NCBI GenBank assembly: GCA_019637355.1
Contig: JAHBVT010000001.1
Coordinates: forward strand, 992,001-1,056,000
Source of the DNA: Gemmatimonadaceae bacterium
Lineage (GTDB): Bacteria; Gemmatimonadota; Gemmatimonadetes; Gemmatimonadales; Gemmatimonadaceae
Direction of reading: 5' to 3'
DNA: 64,000 bases
This document shows, piece after piece, positions 17,185-25,667 of this stretch (position 1 is the stretch's first letter; every line of letters begins with the position of its first letter). The notes below the pieces were generated by a model, which did no database searches, was not told the origin of the DNA, and saw nothing but the letters and a program-made list of their open reading frames with translations. Made by a program: the position numbers and the translations under genes.

Positions 17185-17220
17185 GGGGTCCCGCCGGCCA
17201 GTAGGCGCGGCGGGCTCCCC
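17185..17220 (+). terminator. candidate hairpin terminator after the S9 peptidase gene
   Basis: GGGG-T-CCCGCCG pairs with CGGCGGG-CT-CCCC around an 11-base loop and is followed by CTTTCC. The U-tract is weak. It lies 30 bases after the peptidase stop and just before the NSS transporter gene. Confidence 0.4.
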
Positions 17221-17243
17221 CTTTCCCCCCGAGCGCACCCCGT

Positions 17244-18839
17244 ATGTCTGAACAGAAGGAAGAGTGGGGCACCAAGTTCGGCGCCATCCTCGCCGTCGCC
17301 GGATGTGCCGTCGGACTGGGCAACTTCCTCCGCTTTCCCGGCCAGGCGGCCGCGAACGGCGGCGGCGCCTTCCTGATCCCGTACTTCTTCGCGCTCGTGT
17401 TGCTCGGCATTCCGATCGCCTGGGCCGAGTGGACGATGGGGCGCTACGGCGGCAAGAAGGGGCTGCACGGCGCACCGATGATTCTCGGTGCCGTCGGGCG
17501 CGGCCGGCTCGCGCGGTACCTCGGCGTGCTGGGCGTGCTCGTCCCGCTGGGTGTCTCGACGTACTACGTGTTCATCGAGACCTGGACCTTCGCCTACTTC
17601 CTCAAGTACGTGACCGGCGGCATCGGCATCGACGCCACGGCCAGCATCGCGGAGCAGACGGCACAGTCGGGCAGCTTCTATTCGCTGGTCACCGGTGCCG
17701 ACGGCGACGGCAATCTCTTCACTGGCGATTCGCGCTTCACCGTGATCAGCTGGGCGGTGGTGTTCGCGATCAATATGACGTTCGTATTCCGCGGGCTCGC
17801 CAAGGGCATCGAGCGCTTCATCACCTACGCGATGCCGGTGATGGCCGTGTGCGCCCTTGTCGTGCTCATCCGCGTGCTGACGCTCGGTACGCCGGACCCG
17901 GAGCGGCCGGACCAGAACGTGCTCAACGGGCTCGGCTATATGTGGAACCCGGACTTCACGGCGCTCACCAACTTCCGCACCTGGCTGGCGGCGGCGGGGC
18001 AGATCTTCTTCTCGCTCGGCGTGGGTTTCGGCGTGATCATCAACTTCGCGTCGTACCTCAAGCGCAAGGACGACATCGCGCTCTCGGGACTGACCGCCAA
18101 TGCCACCAACGAGCTGTTCGAAGTGGGCTTCGGCGGAATGATCACGCTCACGGCCGCCTTCGTGTTCCTCGGGCTCAGCGGCACGGCCGGTGCCGTGGCG
18201 ACCGGGTCGTTCGGCCTCGGGTTCAATACCTTGCCGGTGGTCTTCGCGCAAATGGGCGGTTTCCAGAACGTAATTGGTGCCGTGTGGTTCCTGATGCTCT
18301 TCCTCGCCGCCGTCACCAGCTCGCTGACGATGTACGCGCCGGCGGTGGCGCATCTGAAGGAAGCCACGGCCTGGTCGCACAAGAAGTCCACCACCGTCAT
18401 CGCGGTGATCGGCACGATGGGTGCGCTGCTCACGCTGTGGTTCACGGCCGGCGGCGCCTTCTGGAGCACGGTGGACTTCTGGGTCGGGACCTACCTGATC
18501 TTCGTGCTGGCAATGGTGCAGATCATCTACTTCGGCTGGGTCTTCGGCATCGACCGCGGCTGGGCCGAGCTGCACCAAGGCGCGGCCATCCAGGTGCCAT
18601 CCATCTTCAAGCTCGTGATGAAGTACGTCGCGCCGGCGTACCTCATCATCGTCTTCGTCGGCTTCTCGGTGCAGAGCCTGGCCGCCGAGCTGCGCAACTC
18701 CTGGGCGAGCACGGGCTCGCGGATGGGGCTGCTGACCATCGCGGCGCTGCTGCTCTACTTGGTCGTCGTGACCTGGTGGGGCGAGAAGCGCCTCCGCGCC
18801 GCCGGCGTGGACATCGACGACACTACTCCTGCTGACTGA
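17244..18839 (+). CDS. sodium-dependent transporter, NSS family
   Basis: A 531-residue membrane protein with about 11-12 helices. The TM1 motif is AVGLGNFLRFPGQAAANGGGAF (residues 18-39), holding the unwound Asn/Gly region that binds sodium and substrate. YYVFIETW and SLGVGFGVIINFASYL follow in later helices. Family members import amino acids with sodium. The 42-residue gene after it looks like a MetS-type partner, which in other bacteria goes with methionine/alanine carriers of this family, so an aliphatic amino acid is a reasonable guess. Confidence 0.92.
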   Translation: MSEQKEEWGTKFGAILAVAGCAVGLGNFLRFPGQAAANGGGAFLIPYFFALVLLGIPIAWAEWTMGRYGGKKGLHGAPMILGAVGRGRLARYLGVLGVLVPLGVSTYYVFIETWTFAYFLKYVTGGIGIDATASIAEQTAQSGSFYSLVTGADGDGNLFTGDSRFTVISWAVVFAINMTFVFRGLAKGIERFITYAMPVMAVCALVVLIRVLTLGTPDPERPDQNVLNGLGYMWNPDFTALTNFRTWLAAAGQIFFSLGVGFGVIINFASYLKRKDDIALSGLTANATNELFEVGFGGMITLTAAFVFLGLSGTAGAVATGSFGLGFNTLPVVFAQMGGFQNVIGAVWFLMLFLAAVTSSLTMYAPAVAHLKEATAWSHKKSTTVIAVIGTMGALLTLWFTAGGAFWSTVDFWVGTYLIFVLAMVQIIYFGWVFGIDRGWAELHQGAAIQVPSIFKLVMKYVAPAYLIIVFVGFSVQSLAAELRNSWASTGSRMGLLTIAALLLYLVVVTWWGEKRLRAAGVDIDDTTPAD

Positions 18840-18848
18840 GGCCCACCG

Positions 18849-18977
18849 ATGACCATCTGGGGTTGGATCTTCATGACGGTGTCGCTGGCCTGCGTGTGGG
18901 GCGGCGTCATCTGGTGCTTCCGCAAGGTCCTCAAGACGACGCAAGAGGAGAAGGTGCCGGTCGGCTTCGGCCCCTGA
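18849..18977 (+). CDS. MetS-type small subunit of the NSS transporter
   Basis: A 42-residue protein with one predicted membrane helix (residues 3-23, Trp-rich: WGWIF ... WGGVIW). A short basic cytoplasmic tail (CFRKVLKTTQEEKVPVGFGP) follows. It starts nine bases after the NSS stop. Size, helix position and context match the MetS family of small NSS partners, first described with MetP in Corynebacterium. Such partners are needed for function or stability of the large subunit in known cases. Its shortness makes it easy to miss in annotation. Confidence 0.8.
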   Translation: MTIWGWIFMTVSLACVWGGVIWCFRKVLKTTQEEKVPVGFGP

Positions 18978-19006
18978 CCTGCGCGGCGACGGCCGGTGAG
19001 CCCGCG

Positions 19007-19564
19007 CTACGCCTTGGGCGCGGGCACGCCGGTCACACCGCCGGACACGATGAACGCCAGCACGTCCGAGCTCGGCGCGCCGATTGGCGTCACCCGCGCC
19101 GCCGGCACCACCACCAACTGCCCCGCGAAGTTGTACGACTGCGGGAAGTACACCGCGACGTCGTCGGCGAGCCCGAGATCCGCCAGCGATTTCTGCGTGA
19201 TGAAGCCGAAGGTGCGCACCGCACCGTCCGCGCTCAGCGCCACCAGCACCGGCGAGTCGAAGCGCCGCTTCTCGCCCACGAACGCGTCGAGCAGGTCCTT
19301 GGTCGCGTTGTAGAGGATCCGCACGAAGGGCAGGCGGTCCAGCATCGCCTCCAGCGACTCCACGAGCGAGTTCCACAGCAGGTTGGAGCCGAGGAAGCCG
19401 ACGAGGGTGATGGCGGCCAACGTGATCAGCAGGCCCAGTCCGGGAATCGGGATGCCGAGCCAGCCGTCGATCGTCGTGAGCGTCACCCACACCACCGCGG
19501 CGGTCACGGCGAGCGGGATCGTGAGGACGAGGCCGCGGAGGAAGTACGAGCCGAGTCGTTTCAT
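19007..19564 (-). CDS. DUF502 family membrane protein
   Basis: A 185-residue protein with two N-terminal membrane helices (about 8-30 and 45-70: LVLTIPLAVTAAVVWVTL, LITLAAITLVGFLGSN). A soluble domain follows, with the family motif LPFVRILYNATKDLLDAF near residue 90 and YFPQSYNFAGQLVVVP towards the end. This matches DUF502, a widespread family of unknown role. ATG at 19564 gives MKRLGSYFLRG; a start four codons upstream is possible. It is convergent with the MetS-type gene and divergent from the next S9 peptidase. Confidence 0.88.
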   Translation of the reverse strand: MKRLGSYFLRGLVLTIPLAVTAAVVWVTLTTIDGWLGIPIPGLGLLITLAAITLVGFLGSNLLWNSLVESLEAMLDRLPFVRILYNATKDLLDAFVGEKRRFDSPVLVALSADGAVRTFGFITQKSLADLGLADDVAVYFPQSYNFAGQLVVVPAARVTPIGAPSSDVLAFIVSGGVTGVPAPKA

Positions 19565-19596
19565 TGGACGGGGCAACGGCAGAGGGAGACTGCGCG

Positions 19597-19602
19597 TACA
19601 TT
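19597..19602 (+). promoter_or_regulatory. candidate -10 box (TACATT) for the S9 peptidase at 19644
   Basis: TACATT sits in the 79-bp divergent gap, 41 bases before the ATG at 19644. The same hexamer is found before the acetoacetyl-CoA synthetase gene. No convincing -35 box is seen. Confidence 0.35.
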
Positions 19603-19643
19603 AGGCGTCGCTCGCTGAAGATAACCCCGACCCGACAGAACCG

Positions 19644-22517
19644 ATGCGCCCTCGCTCCCTGCGCCGCCTTGCCTGCGCCGCCGCACTGGCCCTCGTCCTC
19701 CCGACGCTCCTGCTCGCCCAAGGCGAGCGCAAGGTGCTCACGCAGGACAGCTACGATCTCTGGCGCACCATCCTGCAGCCGACGCTGTCGCCGGACGGTC
19801 GTTGGGCGGTCTACACGCTCACGCCGACGGTCGGAGACGGCCAGCTCATCGCTCGCGCGACCTCCGGGAGCACGGAGTACCGCGTCTCTCGCGGCAGCAC
19901 CGGGCGCCCGCTACAGTCGGTGACCGGCCAAGGGTTCACTGCGCAGGCTGCCCAGATCACGGGAGACTCGCGCTTCGTGGTCTTCCTGCAATACCCGACG
20001 CAGGGCGCGCTCGACTCGGCTCGCGCACGCCGCGCACGCCCCGCCGACCAGCCGCGGTCGGCGCTGGCCATCCTCTCGCTCACCGACGGCAACGTCGCGA
20101 CCGTCGAGAAGGTCCGCGGCTTCCAACTCGCGCGTGATGGCGGCCGTGTCGTCGTCTACCAGCTTGAGGCAGACACCGCCGCCGCTGGCGCGGGTGCCGG
20201 TGGCAACGCCCGCGGCGCGCGTCCGGACTCCGCGGCCCGTCCTGCGCGCCGCAAGGACAGCGGCAGCCCGCTCGTCATCCGCGACCTCGCCAGCGGCGCC
20301 GAGACACGCATCGAGGGCGTGACGAATTACGTGTTGCACGACAGCGAGCGCTGGATCGCCTACAGCCGCACCGGTGCCGACTCGCTGGGCGTGGACGGTG
20401 TCTACGTGCGTGACCTCGGCACGGGCGCCGAGACCGCGCTGATGCGGGCCACCGGCAACTACAGGTCGCTGGCCTTCGACGAGGCGGGCACGCAGCTCGC
20501 TTTCATCAGCGATGCTGACACGTGGGGTGCCGAGACGGCGCGCTACGCGCTGTACCACGCCGCGCTCAGCGGGCCGCGCAACCGGCCGGGGCCACAGGCC
20601 GCCACGCGCATCGCCACTGCCGCCGACGTCGCGACGGGGATGGAGATCGCCGAGCGTTCGCGCGTGCAGTTCGTGAAGGGCGGCGGCGTGCTCGGCTTCG
20701 GCATCTCGCGTGAGCTGCCCGACTCGATTCCCGCCGACTCGCTGGCCGACAAGGCGGTCGTTGACCTCTGGCACTGGCAGGATACGCGCACGCAGCCGAT
20801 GCAGCGCCAGCAGGCGGGGCAGGACCGCAACCGGCAGTACACCGCCGTCTGGCACGTCGCGTCGCGGCAGCTGCGCGTCCTCGGCTCGCCTGACCTCCCC
20901 AACGTCTCGCTCTCGGACGACGGTCGCACGGCCATTGCCGTGACGAACGTGCCCTACCAACTGGATGCCATTAGCGGGGAGGGCGGCAACGACGTTCACC
21001 TCATCAACACCGTCACCGGCGCATCGCGCCAGCTGGCCATCAAGATCCGCGGCGGTGCGCAGCTCTCGCCGGGCGCCAAGTACGTGACGTGGTGGGAGAA
21101 CGGGGCCTGGCGCGTGCACGACGTCGCGGCCAACCGCACGCGTGAGCTGACCGCGGGCATCAGCGGCGTCTCGTTCGCGCAGGAGACGCACGACACGCCG
21201 AGCGAGCCGGGCTCCTGGGGCCTCGGCGGTTGGACGCGCAATGACGCCGTCGTGCTCGTCAACGACCGCTTCGACATCTGGGAGGTGGATCCGACCGGCC
21301 GGAGCGCGCCGCGCAACCTCACGGATGGCGTCGGGCGCCGCGACAGCATCGTGTTCCGCATCGTGAACCTCGATCCGGACGCGGGCGCCATCGACCCCGC
21401 GCAGCCGCTGCTGCTGCGCGCCTTCGACCGCCGCACGAAGGATGCCGGCGTGTACCGCGAGCGCCTCGGCGTGGCCGCCCAGCCCGAGCGGCTGCTGATG
21501 GCGCCCAAGACCTGGCCGGTGCTGCAGCGCGCGCGTCGTGCCGAGCAGTACCTCGTGGCCCGCGCCGACTTCCGCGAGTATCCCGACCTGTGGACGGGCG
21601 CGCGCTTCGACGCCCTTACGCGCATTTCGGATGCGATGCCCGAGCAGCGAGAGTACCGCTGGGGCAATGCGCGACTGCATCGCTGGCTCAACAGCGACGG
21701 CGTGCCGATGGAAGGCATCCTCTACACGCCTGAAGGCTTCGACCCATCCAAGCAGTACGCGATGGTCGTGTACTTCTACGAGCAACTCTCCGACAACCTG
21801 CACCAGTACCATCGGCCGGCCGGGCGCAACATCGTGAACCCGTCGGTCTACACCTCGCTCGGCTATGTGGTGTTCTTCCCGAACATCCACTATACACCGG
21901 GTTATCCCGGGCCCAGCAGCCTCAAGAGCATCGTGCCTGGCGTGCAGTCGCTGATCCAGGCGGGCTTCGTGGATCCCAAGCGCGTCGGCATCGGCGGCCA
22001 GTCGTGGGGCGGCTACCAGACGGCGTACATCGTGACGCAGACCAACCTGTTCGCGGCGGCCGTGCCGAACGCGACCGTCTCGAATATGACCTCGGCCTAC
22101 GGCGGTATCCGCTGGGAGAGCGGCGTCGAGCGGGCGATCGTGAACTACGAGCGCGGGCAGAGCCGCATCGGCGGTTCGCTCTGGGAGTACCCCGAGCGCT
22201 ACATCGAGAACTCTCCGTTGTTCTTCCTCGACCGCGTGACGACGCCGATGCTCTTCATGGCCAACGACAACGACGGGGCGGTCCCGTGGTACCAGGGCAT
22301 CGAGCTGTTCGTCGGATTGCGCCGCCTGGGCAAGGAGGCGTATATGCTCAACTACAACGGCGACGCGCACAACCCGCGGAAGTATGCGAACCAGAAGGAC
22401 ATTGACCGGCGGATGCAGGAGTTCTTCGCGCACCACCTGCTCGGGCAGCCTGCGCCGGACTGGATGGTGCGGGGGATTCCGTTCTTGGAGCGGGGGAGAG
22501 ATCAGCTCAATAGGTGA
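19644..22517 (+). CDS. secreted S9-family serine peptidase (long form)
   Basis: A 957-residue exported peptidase. The signal peptide ends near residue 27 (LPTLLLAQ). A long propeller region carries an Ala/Gly/Arg-rich insert near residues 178-212. The C-terminal alpha/beta hydrolase has Ser787 in GGQSWGGY, a probable Asp in MANDNDGAVPW and His in NGDAHNPRK. It is larger than the other S9 enzyme here and has a different nucleophile elbow, so the two are not recent duplicates. Likely role: peptide degradation in the periplasm or outside. The last codon runs straight into heptamer repeat element 4, which supplies the TGA stop context. Confidence 0.9.
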   Translation: MRPRSLRRLACAAALALVLPTLLLAQGERKVLTQDSYDLWRTILQPTLSPDGRWAVYTLTPTVGDGQLIARATSGSTEYRVSRGSTGRPLQSVTGQGFTAQAAQITGDSRFVVFLQYPTQGALDSARARRARPADQPRSALAILSLTDGNVATVEKVRGFQLARDGGRVVVYQLEADTAAAGAGAGGNARGARPDSAARPARRKDSGSPLVIRDLASGAETRIEGVTNYVLHDSERWIAYSRTGADSLGVDGVYVRDLGTGAETALMRATGNYRSLAFDEAGTQLAFISDADTWGAETARYALYHAALSGPRNRPGPQAATRIATAADVATGMEIAERSRVQFVKGGGVLGFGISRELPDSIPADSLADKAVVDLWHWQDTRTQPMQRQQAGQDRNRQYTAVWHVASRQLRVLGSPDLPNVSLSDDGRTAIAVTNVPYQLDAISGEGGNDVHLINTVTGASRQLAIKIRGGAQLSPGAKYVTWWENGAWRVHDVAANRTRELTAGISGVSFAQETHDTPSEPGSWGLGGWTRNDAVVLVNDRFDIWEVDPTGRSAPRNLTDGVGRRDSIVFRIVNLDPDAGAIDPAQPLLLRAFDRRTKDAGVYRERLGVAAQPERLLMAPKTWPVLQRARRAEQYLVARADFREYPDLWTGARFDALTRISDAMPEQREYRWGNARLHRWLNSDGVPMEGILYTPEGFDPSKQYAMVVYFYEQLSDNLHQYHRPAGRNIVNPSVYTSLGYVVFFPNIHYTPGYPGPSSLKSIVPGVQSLIQAGFVDPKRVGIGGQSWGGYQTAYIVTQTNLFAAAVPNATVSNMTSAYGGIRWESGVERAIVNYERGQSRIGGSLWEYPERYIENSPLFFLDRVTTPMLFMANDNDGAVPWYQGIELFVGLRRLGKEAYMLNYNGDAHNPRKYANQKDIDRRMQEFFAHHLLGQPAPDWMVRGIPFLERGRDQLNR

Positions 22518-22590
22518 CGGATGACGGATGACGGAAGGGGTGCGCACCGAATGCTGCGGTGCGCACCCCGTCCGTCTTCAGTCTTCCGTC
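22516..22590. repeat. heptamer inverted-repeat element 4
   Basis: Left arm of GGATGAC units (22516-22536), a private perfect 13-bp stem GGGGTGCGCACCG / CGGTGCGCACCCC (22537-22549 and 22557-22569) and a right arm of GTCTTCC-type units (to 22590). It lies between the convergent S9 peptidase and cytochrome c genes. It could work as a terminator in both directions. Confidence 0.9.
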
Positions 22591-22598
22591 TTGTAGCG

Positions 22599-23501
22599 CT
22601 ACTTCGCGCCCGTCTCCGCCGGCGCCACCGTCTGCAGGTACTTCCAGATCGCCGTCATTTCCACCGGCGTCATCAGCTTGGTGGCCTGCACCGGCATCAC
22701 GGGATTGATGGCCGAACCGTCCGGGCGCGTACCGTCCGTGAGCGCCTTGACGAAGGCTGGATAGTCGTAGGCGGCCAGTCCGGTCGGCGTGAGGTTGGAT
22801 GCCTGCGGCCAGCCCGGCGGCGCACCGGAGATCGGGCCGCCGCTGTAGTTCGCGCCGTGGCAGCCAGAGCAGCCGCCTGCGGCCAAGTAGCGACCGTACT
22901 CGACGGTCGAGTCAGCGGGCACCGACGCCACCACATCCGTGGTGTGCGTGACCGCGTCGGCGGGGAACAGCGGCATCTTCCCGGCGGCGTAGAGGGCGCG
23001 CGCCACCGGACCGATGCGCATCGGGGGCGTCTCGCGGTCCACCGGGGCGACGGTGCGCAGGTAGGCGATGAGCGTGCCGACGTCCTCGTCCGAGAGCAGT
23101 TGGTACTCGTGCGAGGGCATAATGACGAGGCGGCGGCCGTCAGCCGCGACGCCGTGTCGGATGGCGCGTTCGAGGTCGGCATCGCTCATCTTGGCGAGCA
23201 GTCCGCCGCGTCCGGCGGTGATGTTGGGACCCGAGATGCGGCCGATGGGGAAGTTGTCGAGCAGCGTGAGGCCGCCGTAGTCCTCGCCGTGGCAATCGGC
23301 GCACTTGGCCAGCGCCTTCATCACGTGCTCGCCGCGGGCAACAGACGCGGAGTCGGTGGGTGCGACGAACGCGTGTGTGGCAGGCGGAACAGTCGCGTTC
23401 AGCTGCGCGTTGGACCACGTGTACAGACCGGTGACGCCAAGCAGGATCGCCACCGCGAAGATCGCCGCCGCGAGGCGTACGACCCGGAAAATCCGATTCA
23501 C
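22599..23501 (-). CDS. dihaem c-type cytochrome, membrane-anchored
   Basis: A 300-residue protein with one N-terminal membrane anchor (about residues 8-28) and two cytochrome c domains. Haem motifs are CADCH in the first domain and CSGCH in the second. Likely distal methionines lie in VIMPSHEY and PVMPVQATKLM. It would carry electrons on the periplasmic face, but its partner is unknown. The start is GTG at 23501 with AGGAG upstream. It is divergent from the Mrp operon over 145 bp, where an inverted repeat lies. Confidence 0.9.
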   Translation of the reverse strand: MNRIFRVVRLAAAIFAVAILLGVTGLYTWSNAQLNATVPPATHAFVAPTDSASVARGEHVMKALAKCADCHGEDYGGLTLLDNFPIGRISGPNITAGRGGLLAKMSDADLERAIRHGVAADGRRLVIMPSHEYQLLSDEDVGTLIAYLRTVAPVDRETPPMRIGPVARALYAAGKMPLFPADAVTHTTDVVASVPADSTVEYGRYLAAGGCSGCHGANYSGGPISGAPPGWPQASNLTPTGLAAYDYPAFVKALTDGTRPDGSAINPVMPVQATKLMTPVEMTAIWKYLQTVAPAETGAK

Positions 23502-23545
23502 ACAATACTCCTGTCAGGGGGTGCGGCAAACCTACGGCCGCCCCA

Positions 23546-23572
23546 CCGGACAGGTTACAAGCCTCTGTCCGG
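23546..23572. promoter_or_regulatory. inverted repeat in the cytochrome c / mrp divergent region
   Basis: CCGGACAG (23546-23553) is repeated in inverse as CTGTCCGG (23565-23572) around an 11-base spacer, 45 bases upstream of the cytochrome gene and 75 bases before mrpE. It could be an operator shared by both units or a hairpin in one leader. No regulator is suggested by the sequence. Confidence 0.45.
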
Positions 23573-23646
23573 GCACTAGGTTTGAGAAGCCATCGAACGC
23601 GGCCGCGTCCGCATCCGTCCCCCATCACGACCGTGGAGCTCGCTCG

Positions 23647-24132
23647 ATGACCCTCGGACAGCGGCTATACGCCAACGCGCTGTACGCCGCGGCCCTCCTG
23701 GCCGTCTGGTACATCCTTTCCGGTAAGGCTGACCTCGTGCACTTGGGCACCGGGGCCCTGGCCGTCATCGCCATCGCCGCGACCATCGTGCCGGTAGAGG
23801 ACGGTACGCGCATCCGCTGGTTGCGCGTGATGCTGTTCCTGCCCTGGCTACTCAAGGAAGTCATCGCCTCCAACCTGCACGTGGCGCGCGTCGTGCTCAC
23901 CTGGCGCTCGCGCGTCAGCCCGCGCCTGCTGCAGCTCGATCCCCCGCTGCGCTCGCCGCGGGCCCGCGCCGTGCTCGGGATCGCCGCCACGCTCACACCC
24001 GGCAGTCTCACGGTGGACGTGGACGAGCAGACGATGCAGGTGCACGCCCTCGACGACGTCTCCGCCCAGGATGCCACGGACGGCGAGATGATGCGGCGCG
24101 TCGCCGAGCTCTTCGAGGAGTCGGCCCCGTGA
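23647..24132 (+). CDS. mrpE: Na+/H+ antiporter subunit MrpE/MnhE
   Basis: A 161-residue subunit of the multi-subunit Mrp antiporter. N-terminal helices (ALYAAALLAVWYILSG, LGTGALAVIAIAATIVPV) are followed by the family motif LPWLLKEVIASNLHVARVVL and the cytoplasmic part ANTLTPGSLT-like AATLTPGSLTVDVDEQ. First gene of a nine-gene unit; its stop overlaps mrpF by GTGA. It is needed for assembly of Mrp in studied systems. Confidence 0.9.
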   Translation: MTLGQRLYANALYAAALLAVWYILSGKADLVHLGTGALAVIAIAATIVPVEDGTRIRWLRVMLFLPWLLKEVIASNLHVARVVLTWRSRVSPRLLQLDPPLRSPRARAVLGIAATLTPGSLTVDVDEQTMQVHALDDVSAQDATDGEMMRRVAELFEESAP

Positions 24133-24401
24133 GGCAGGTCTTCCTCGTCGCCCTGGTGCTGTTGCTCGCGCTGCTCCTGCCGTTCCTCGTGCGCGTGATC
24201 CGCGGGCCGTCGATCTTCGATCGCGTGGTGGCGCTCAACGGGCTCGGGACCGTGGTGCCGGTGATGCTCGTGCTCATCGGCCTGCTCTACGGCGCCGTCG
24301 AGCTCTACGTGGACATCGCGCTGGCCCTCTTCCTGCTCAACCTCTTCACGACGCTGCTCATCGCGCACTACGTGCGCCGCGGACGCGGGGCGGACGCGTG
24401 A
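24129..24401 (+). CDS. mrpF: Na+/H+ antiporter subunit MrpF/MnhF
   Basis: A 90-residue membrane protein with three helices. The motif VIRGPSIFDRVVALNGLGT (residues 25-43) is characteristic of MrpF. A further helix (VELYVDIALALFLLNLFTTL) follows. GTG start in a GTGA overlap with mrpE, and its end overlaps mrpG in the same way. Confidence 0.9.
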   Translation: MRQVFLVALVLLLALLLPFLVRVIRGPSIFDRVVALNGLGTVVPVMLVLIGLLYGAVELYVDIALALFLLNLFTTLLIAHYVRRGRGADA

Positions 24402-24700
24402 GCGTACTCGACATCCTCGCCACGGCCTCCATCGCCATCGGGCTGTTCTTCCTGCTCGTGGGCGCGATGGGCATCCTCCGCCTGCCGGACCTCTTCTCGC
24501 GCCTGCACGTGACCGGTGTGCTCGACACGCTGGCGGTCCCGATGATCTTGGTCGGCGTGGCGCTGCACCTGGGGCTGCGACTGGTCTCGGTGAAGCTCGT
24601 GCTGGCGACGATCTTCCTCGCGGTCACGAGTCCGCTCGTGGGCCACCTGCTCGCGCGCGCGGCGCTTGAGGCGGGCGAGAAGCCGGCCCGCCAGGACTGA
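24398..24700 (+). CDS. mrpG: Na+/H+ antiporter subunit MrpG/MnhG
   Basis: A 100-residue protein with three helices and the family core GAMGILRLPDLFSRLHVTGV (residues 22-41). GTG start overlapping mrpF. The last residues are charged (AGEKPARQD). It is separated by two bases from the next gene. Confidence 0.9.
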   Translation: MSVLDILATASIAIGLFFLLVGAMGILRLPDLFSRLHVTGVLDTLAVPMILVGVALHLGLRLVSVKLVLATIFLAVTSPLVGHLLARAALEAGEKPARQD

Positions 24701-24702
24701 CC

Positions 24703-25230
24703 GTGCTCATCTACGTCGCCGAAGTCCTCAGCCTGCTCGTCGCCGTGGTGGCCATCGCGCTCCTCGGCGTACGGCATCTGCTCACATCGGTGGTCCTGCT
24801 CTCGGTACTCAGCGCCGCGCTCGCGCTCACCTTCGCCATCCTCGGCGCCGTCAGCGTGGCCTTCTTGGAAGCCGTGGTCGGCACGAGCATCTCCACGATC
24901 TTCTTTATGGGCCTGATGCGCTGGGTGGATCCCTCGCAGCTCACGCGCAAGAGTCTTGGCGACCGCCTGCGCGCCGCGGTGCCGGCGCTCGGCCTGGGCG
25001 CGGTGCTGATGTACGGCATCAACGCCCTCCCGCGCTTCGGCAATCCGGCGGCGCCGGCGACGCAGCACGTCAGCCCCTACTACGCCGCCAATAGCGTCGC
25101 CGATATGGCCTCGCCGAACGTCGTCGGCGCGATCCTCGCGGACTACCGCGGCTTCGATACGATGATCGAGGCGGCGGTCGTCGTCACGGCCGTGCTCGCC
25201 TGCCTCCTCGTGCTCCGGCAGCGCGTATGA
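24703..25230 (+). CDS. MrpA C-terminal-like subunit (DUF4040/MbhD-MbhE type)
   Basis: A 175-residue membrane protein. The first part (residues 1-75: VVLLSVLSAALALTFAILGA, then AFLEAVVGTSISTIFFMGLM) matches the DUF4040 segment, which in classical Mrp is the C-terminal part of MrpA. The second part (helix near 85-105, loop, then helix 150-175) resembles MbhE. So the tail of MrpA is a stand-alone gene, as in archaeal Mrp/Mbh loci. GTG start at 24703; its end overlaps the next gene. Confidence 0.82.
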   Translation: MLIYVAEVLSLLVAVVAIALLGVRHLLTSVVLLSVLSAALALTFAILGAVSVAFLEAVVGTSISTIFFMGLMRWVDPSQLTRKSLGDRLRAAVPALGLGAVLMYGINALPRFGNPAAPATQHVSPYYAANSVADMASPNVVGAILADYRGFDTMIEAAVVVTAVLACLLVLRQRV

Positions 25231-25667
25231 TGCGGCCCTTCAATTCCCTGATGCTGCGCCTGCTGATGGCGCTGCTGCGCGGCGCCATCCAGCTCTTCGG
25301 TGTGTACGTGTTGCTGCACGGGCACTATGCGCCTGGCGGCGGCTTCGTGGCGGGGGCGCTGTTTGCCGCCGCGATGATCCTGCCGCGGCTCACGCGCGGC
25401 ACCGCCGATGACGCGCTGACGCTCTCGCCGCGCGGAGCGCTCGTGCTCTCGGCGACGGGTATCCTGCTCTTTGCACTGGTCGCGGCCGTGCCACTGGCCC
25501 TAGGCGGACCCTTGCTCGACTTCGGCACGCTGCCGCTCGCCGACACCCTCGCCGAGCGCCGCTCGCTTGCCGCGCTGCTCATCGAGACCGGCGTGGCGAT
25601 GGCGGTCGCCGGCGCGATGCTGTCGATCTTCCTCTCGCTCACCGCCGAGGAGGGCAAGACCGCGTGA
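25227..25667 (+). CDS. mrpB: Na+/H+ antiporter subunit MrpB/MnhB
   Basis: A 146-residue protein with four helices. The motif YVLLHGHYAPGGGFVAGALF (residues 27-46) is the hallmark of MnhB. The C-terminal helix (IETGVAMAVAGAMLSIFLSL) follows. ATG start overlapping the stop of the previous gene (ATGA) and a GTGATG junction into mrpC. Confidence 0.9.
   Translation: MMRPFNSLMLRLLMALLRGAIQLFGVYVLLHGHYAPGGGFVAGALFAAAMILPRLTRGTADDALTLSPRGALVLSATGILLFALVAAVPLALGGPLLDFGTLPLADTLAERRSLAALLIETGVAMAVAGAMLSIFLSLTAEEGKTA

Noticed and set aside
15034-22517. Recent duplication of the two S9 peptidases
   Set aside because: They differ in length, nucleophile elbow (GGSYGG versus GGQSWGG) and propeller sequence, so they are separate old lineages.
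17052-22547. Two 880-codon open frames on the minus strand (17052-19721 and 19911-22547)
   Set aside because: They lie opposite the NSS transporter and the S9 peptidase and show no domain or plausible start signal. The true minus-strand gene here is the DUF502 gene in another frame.
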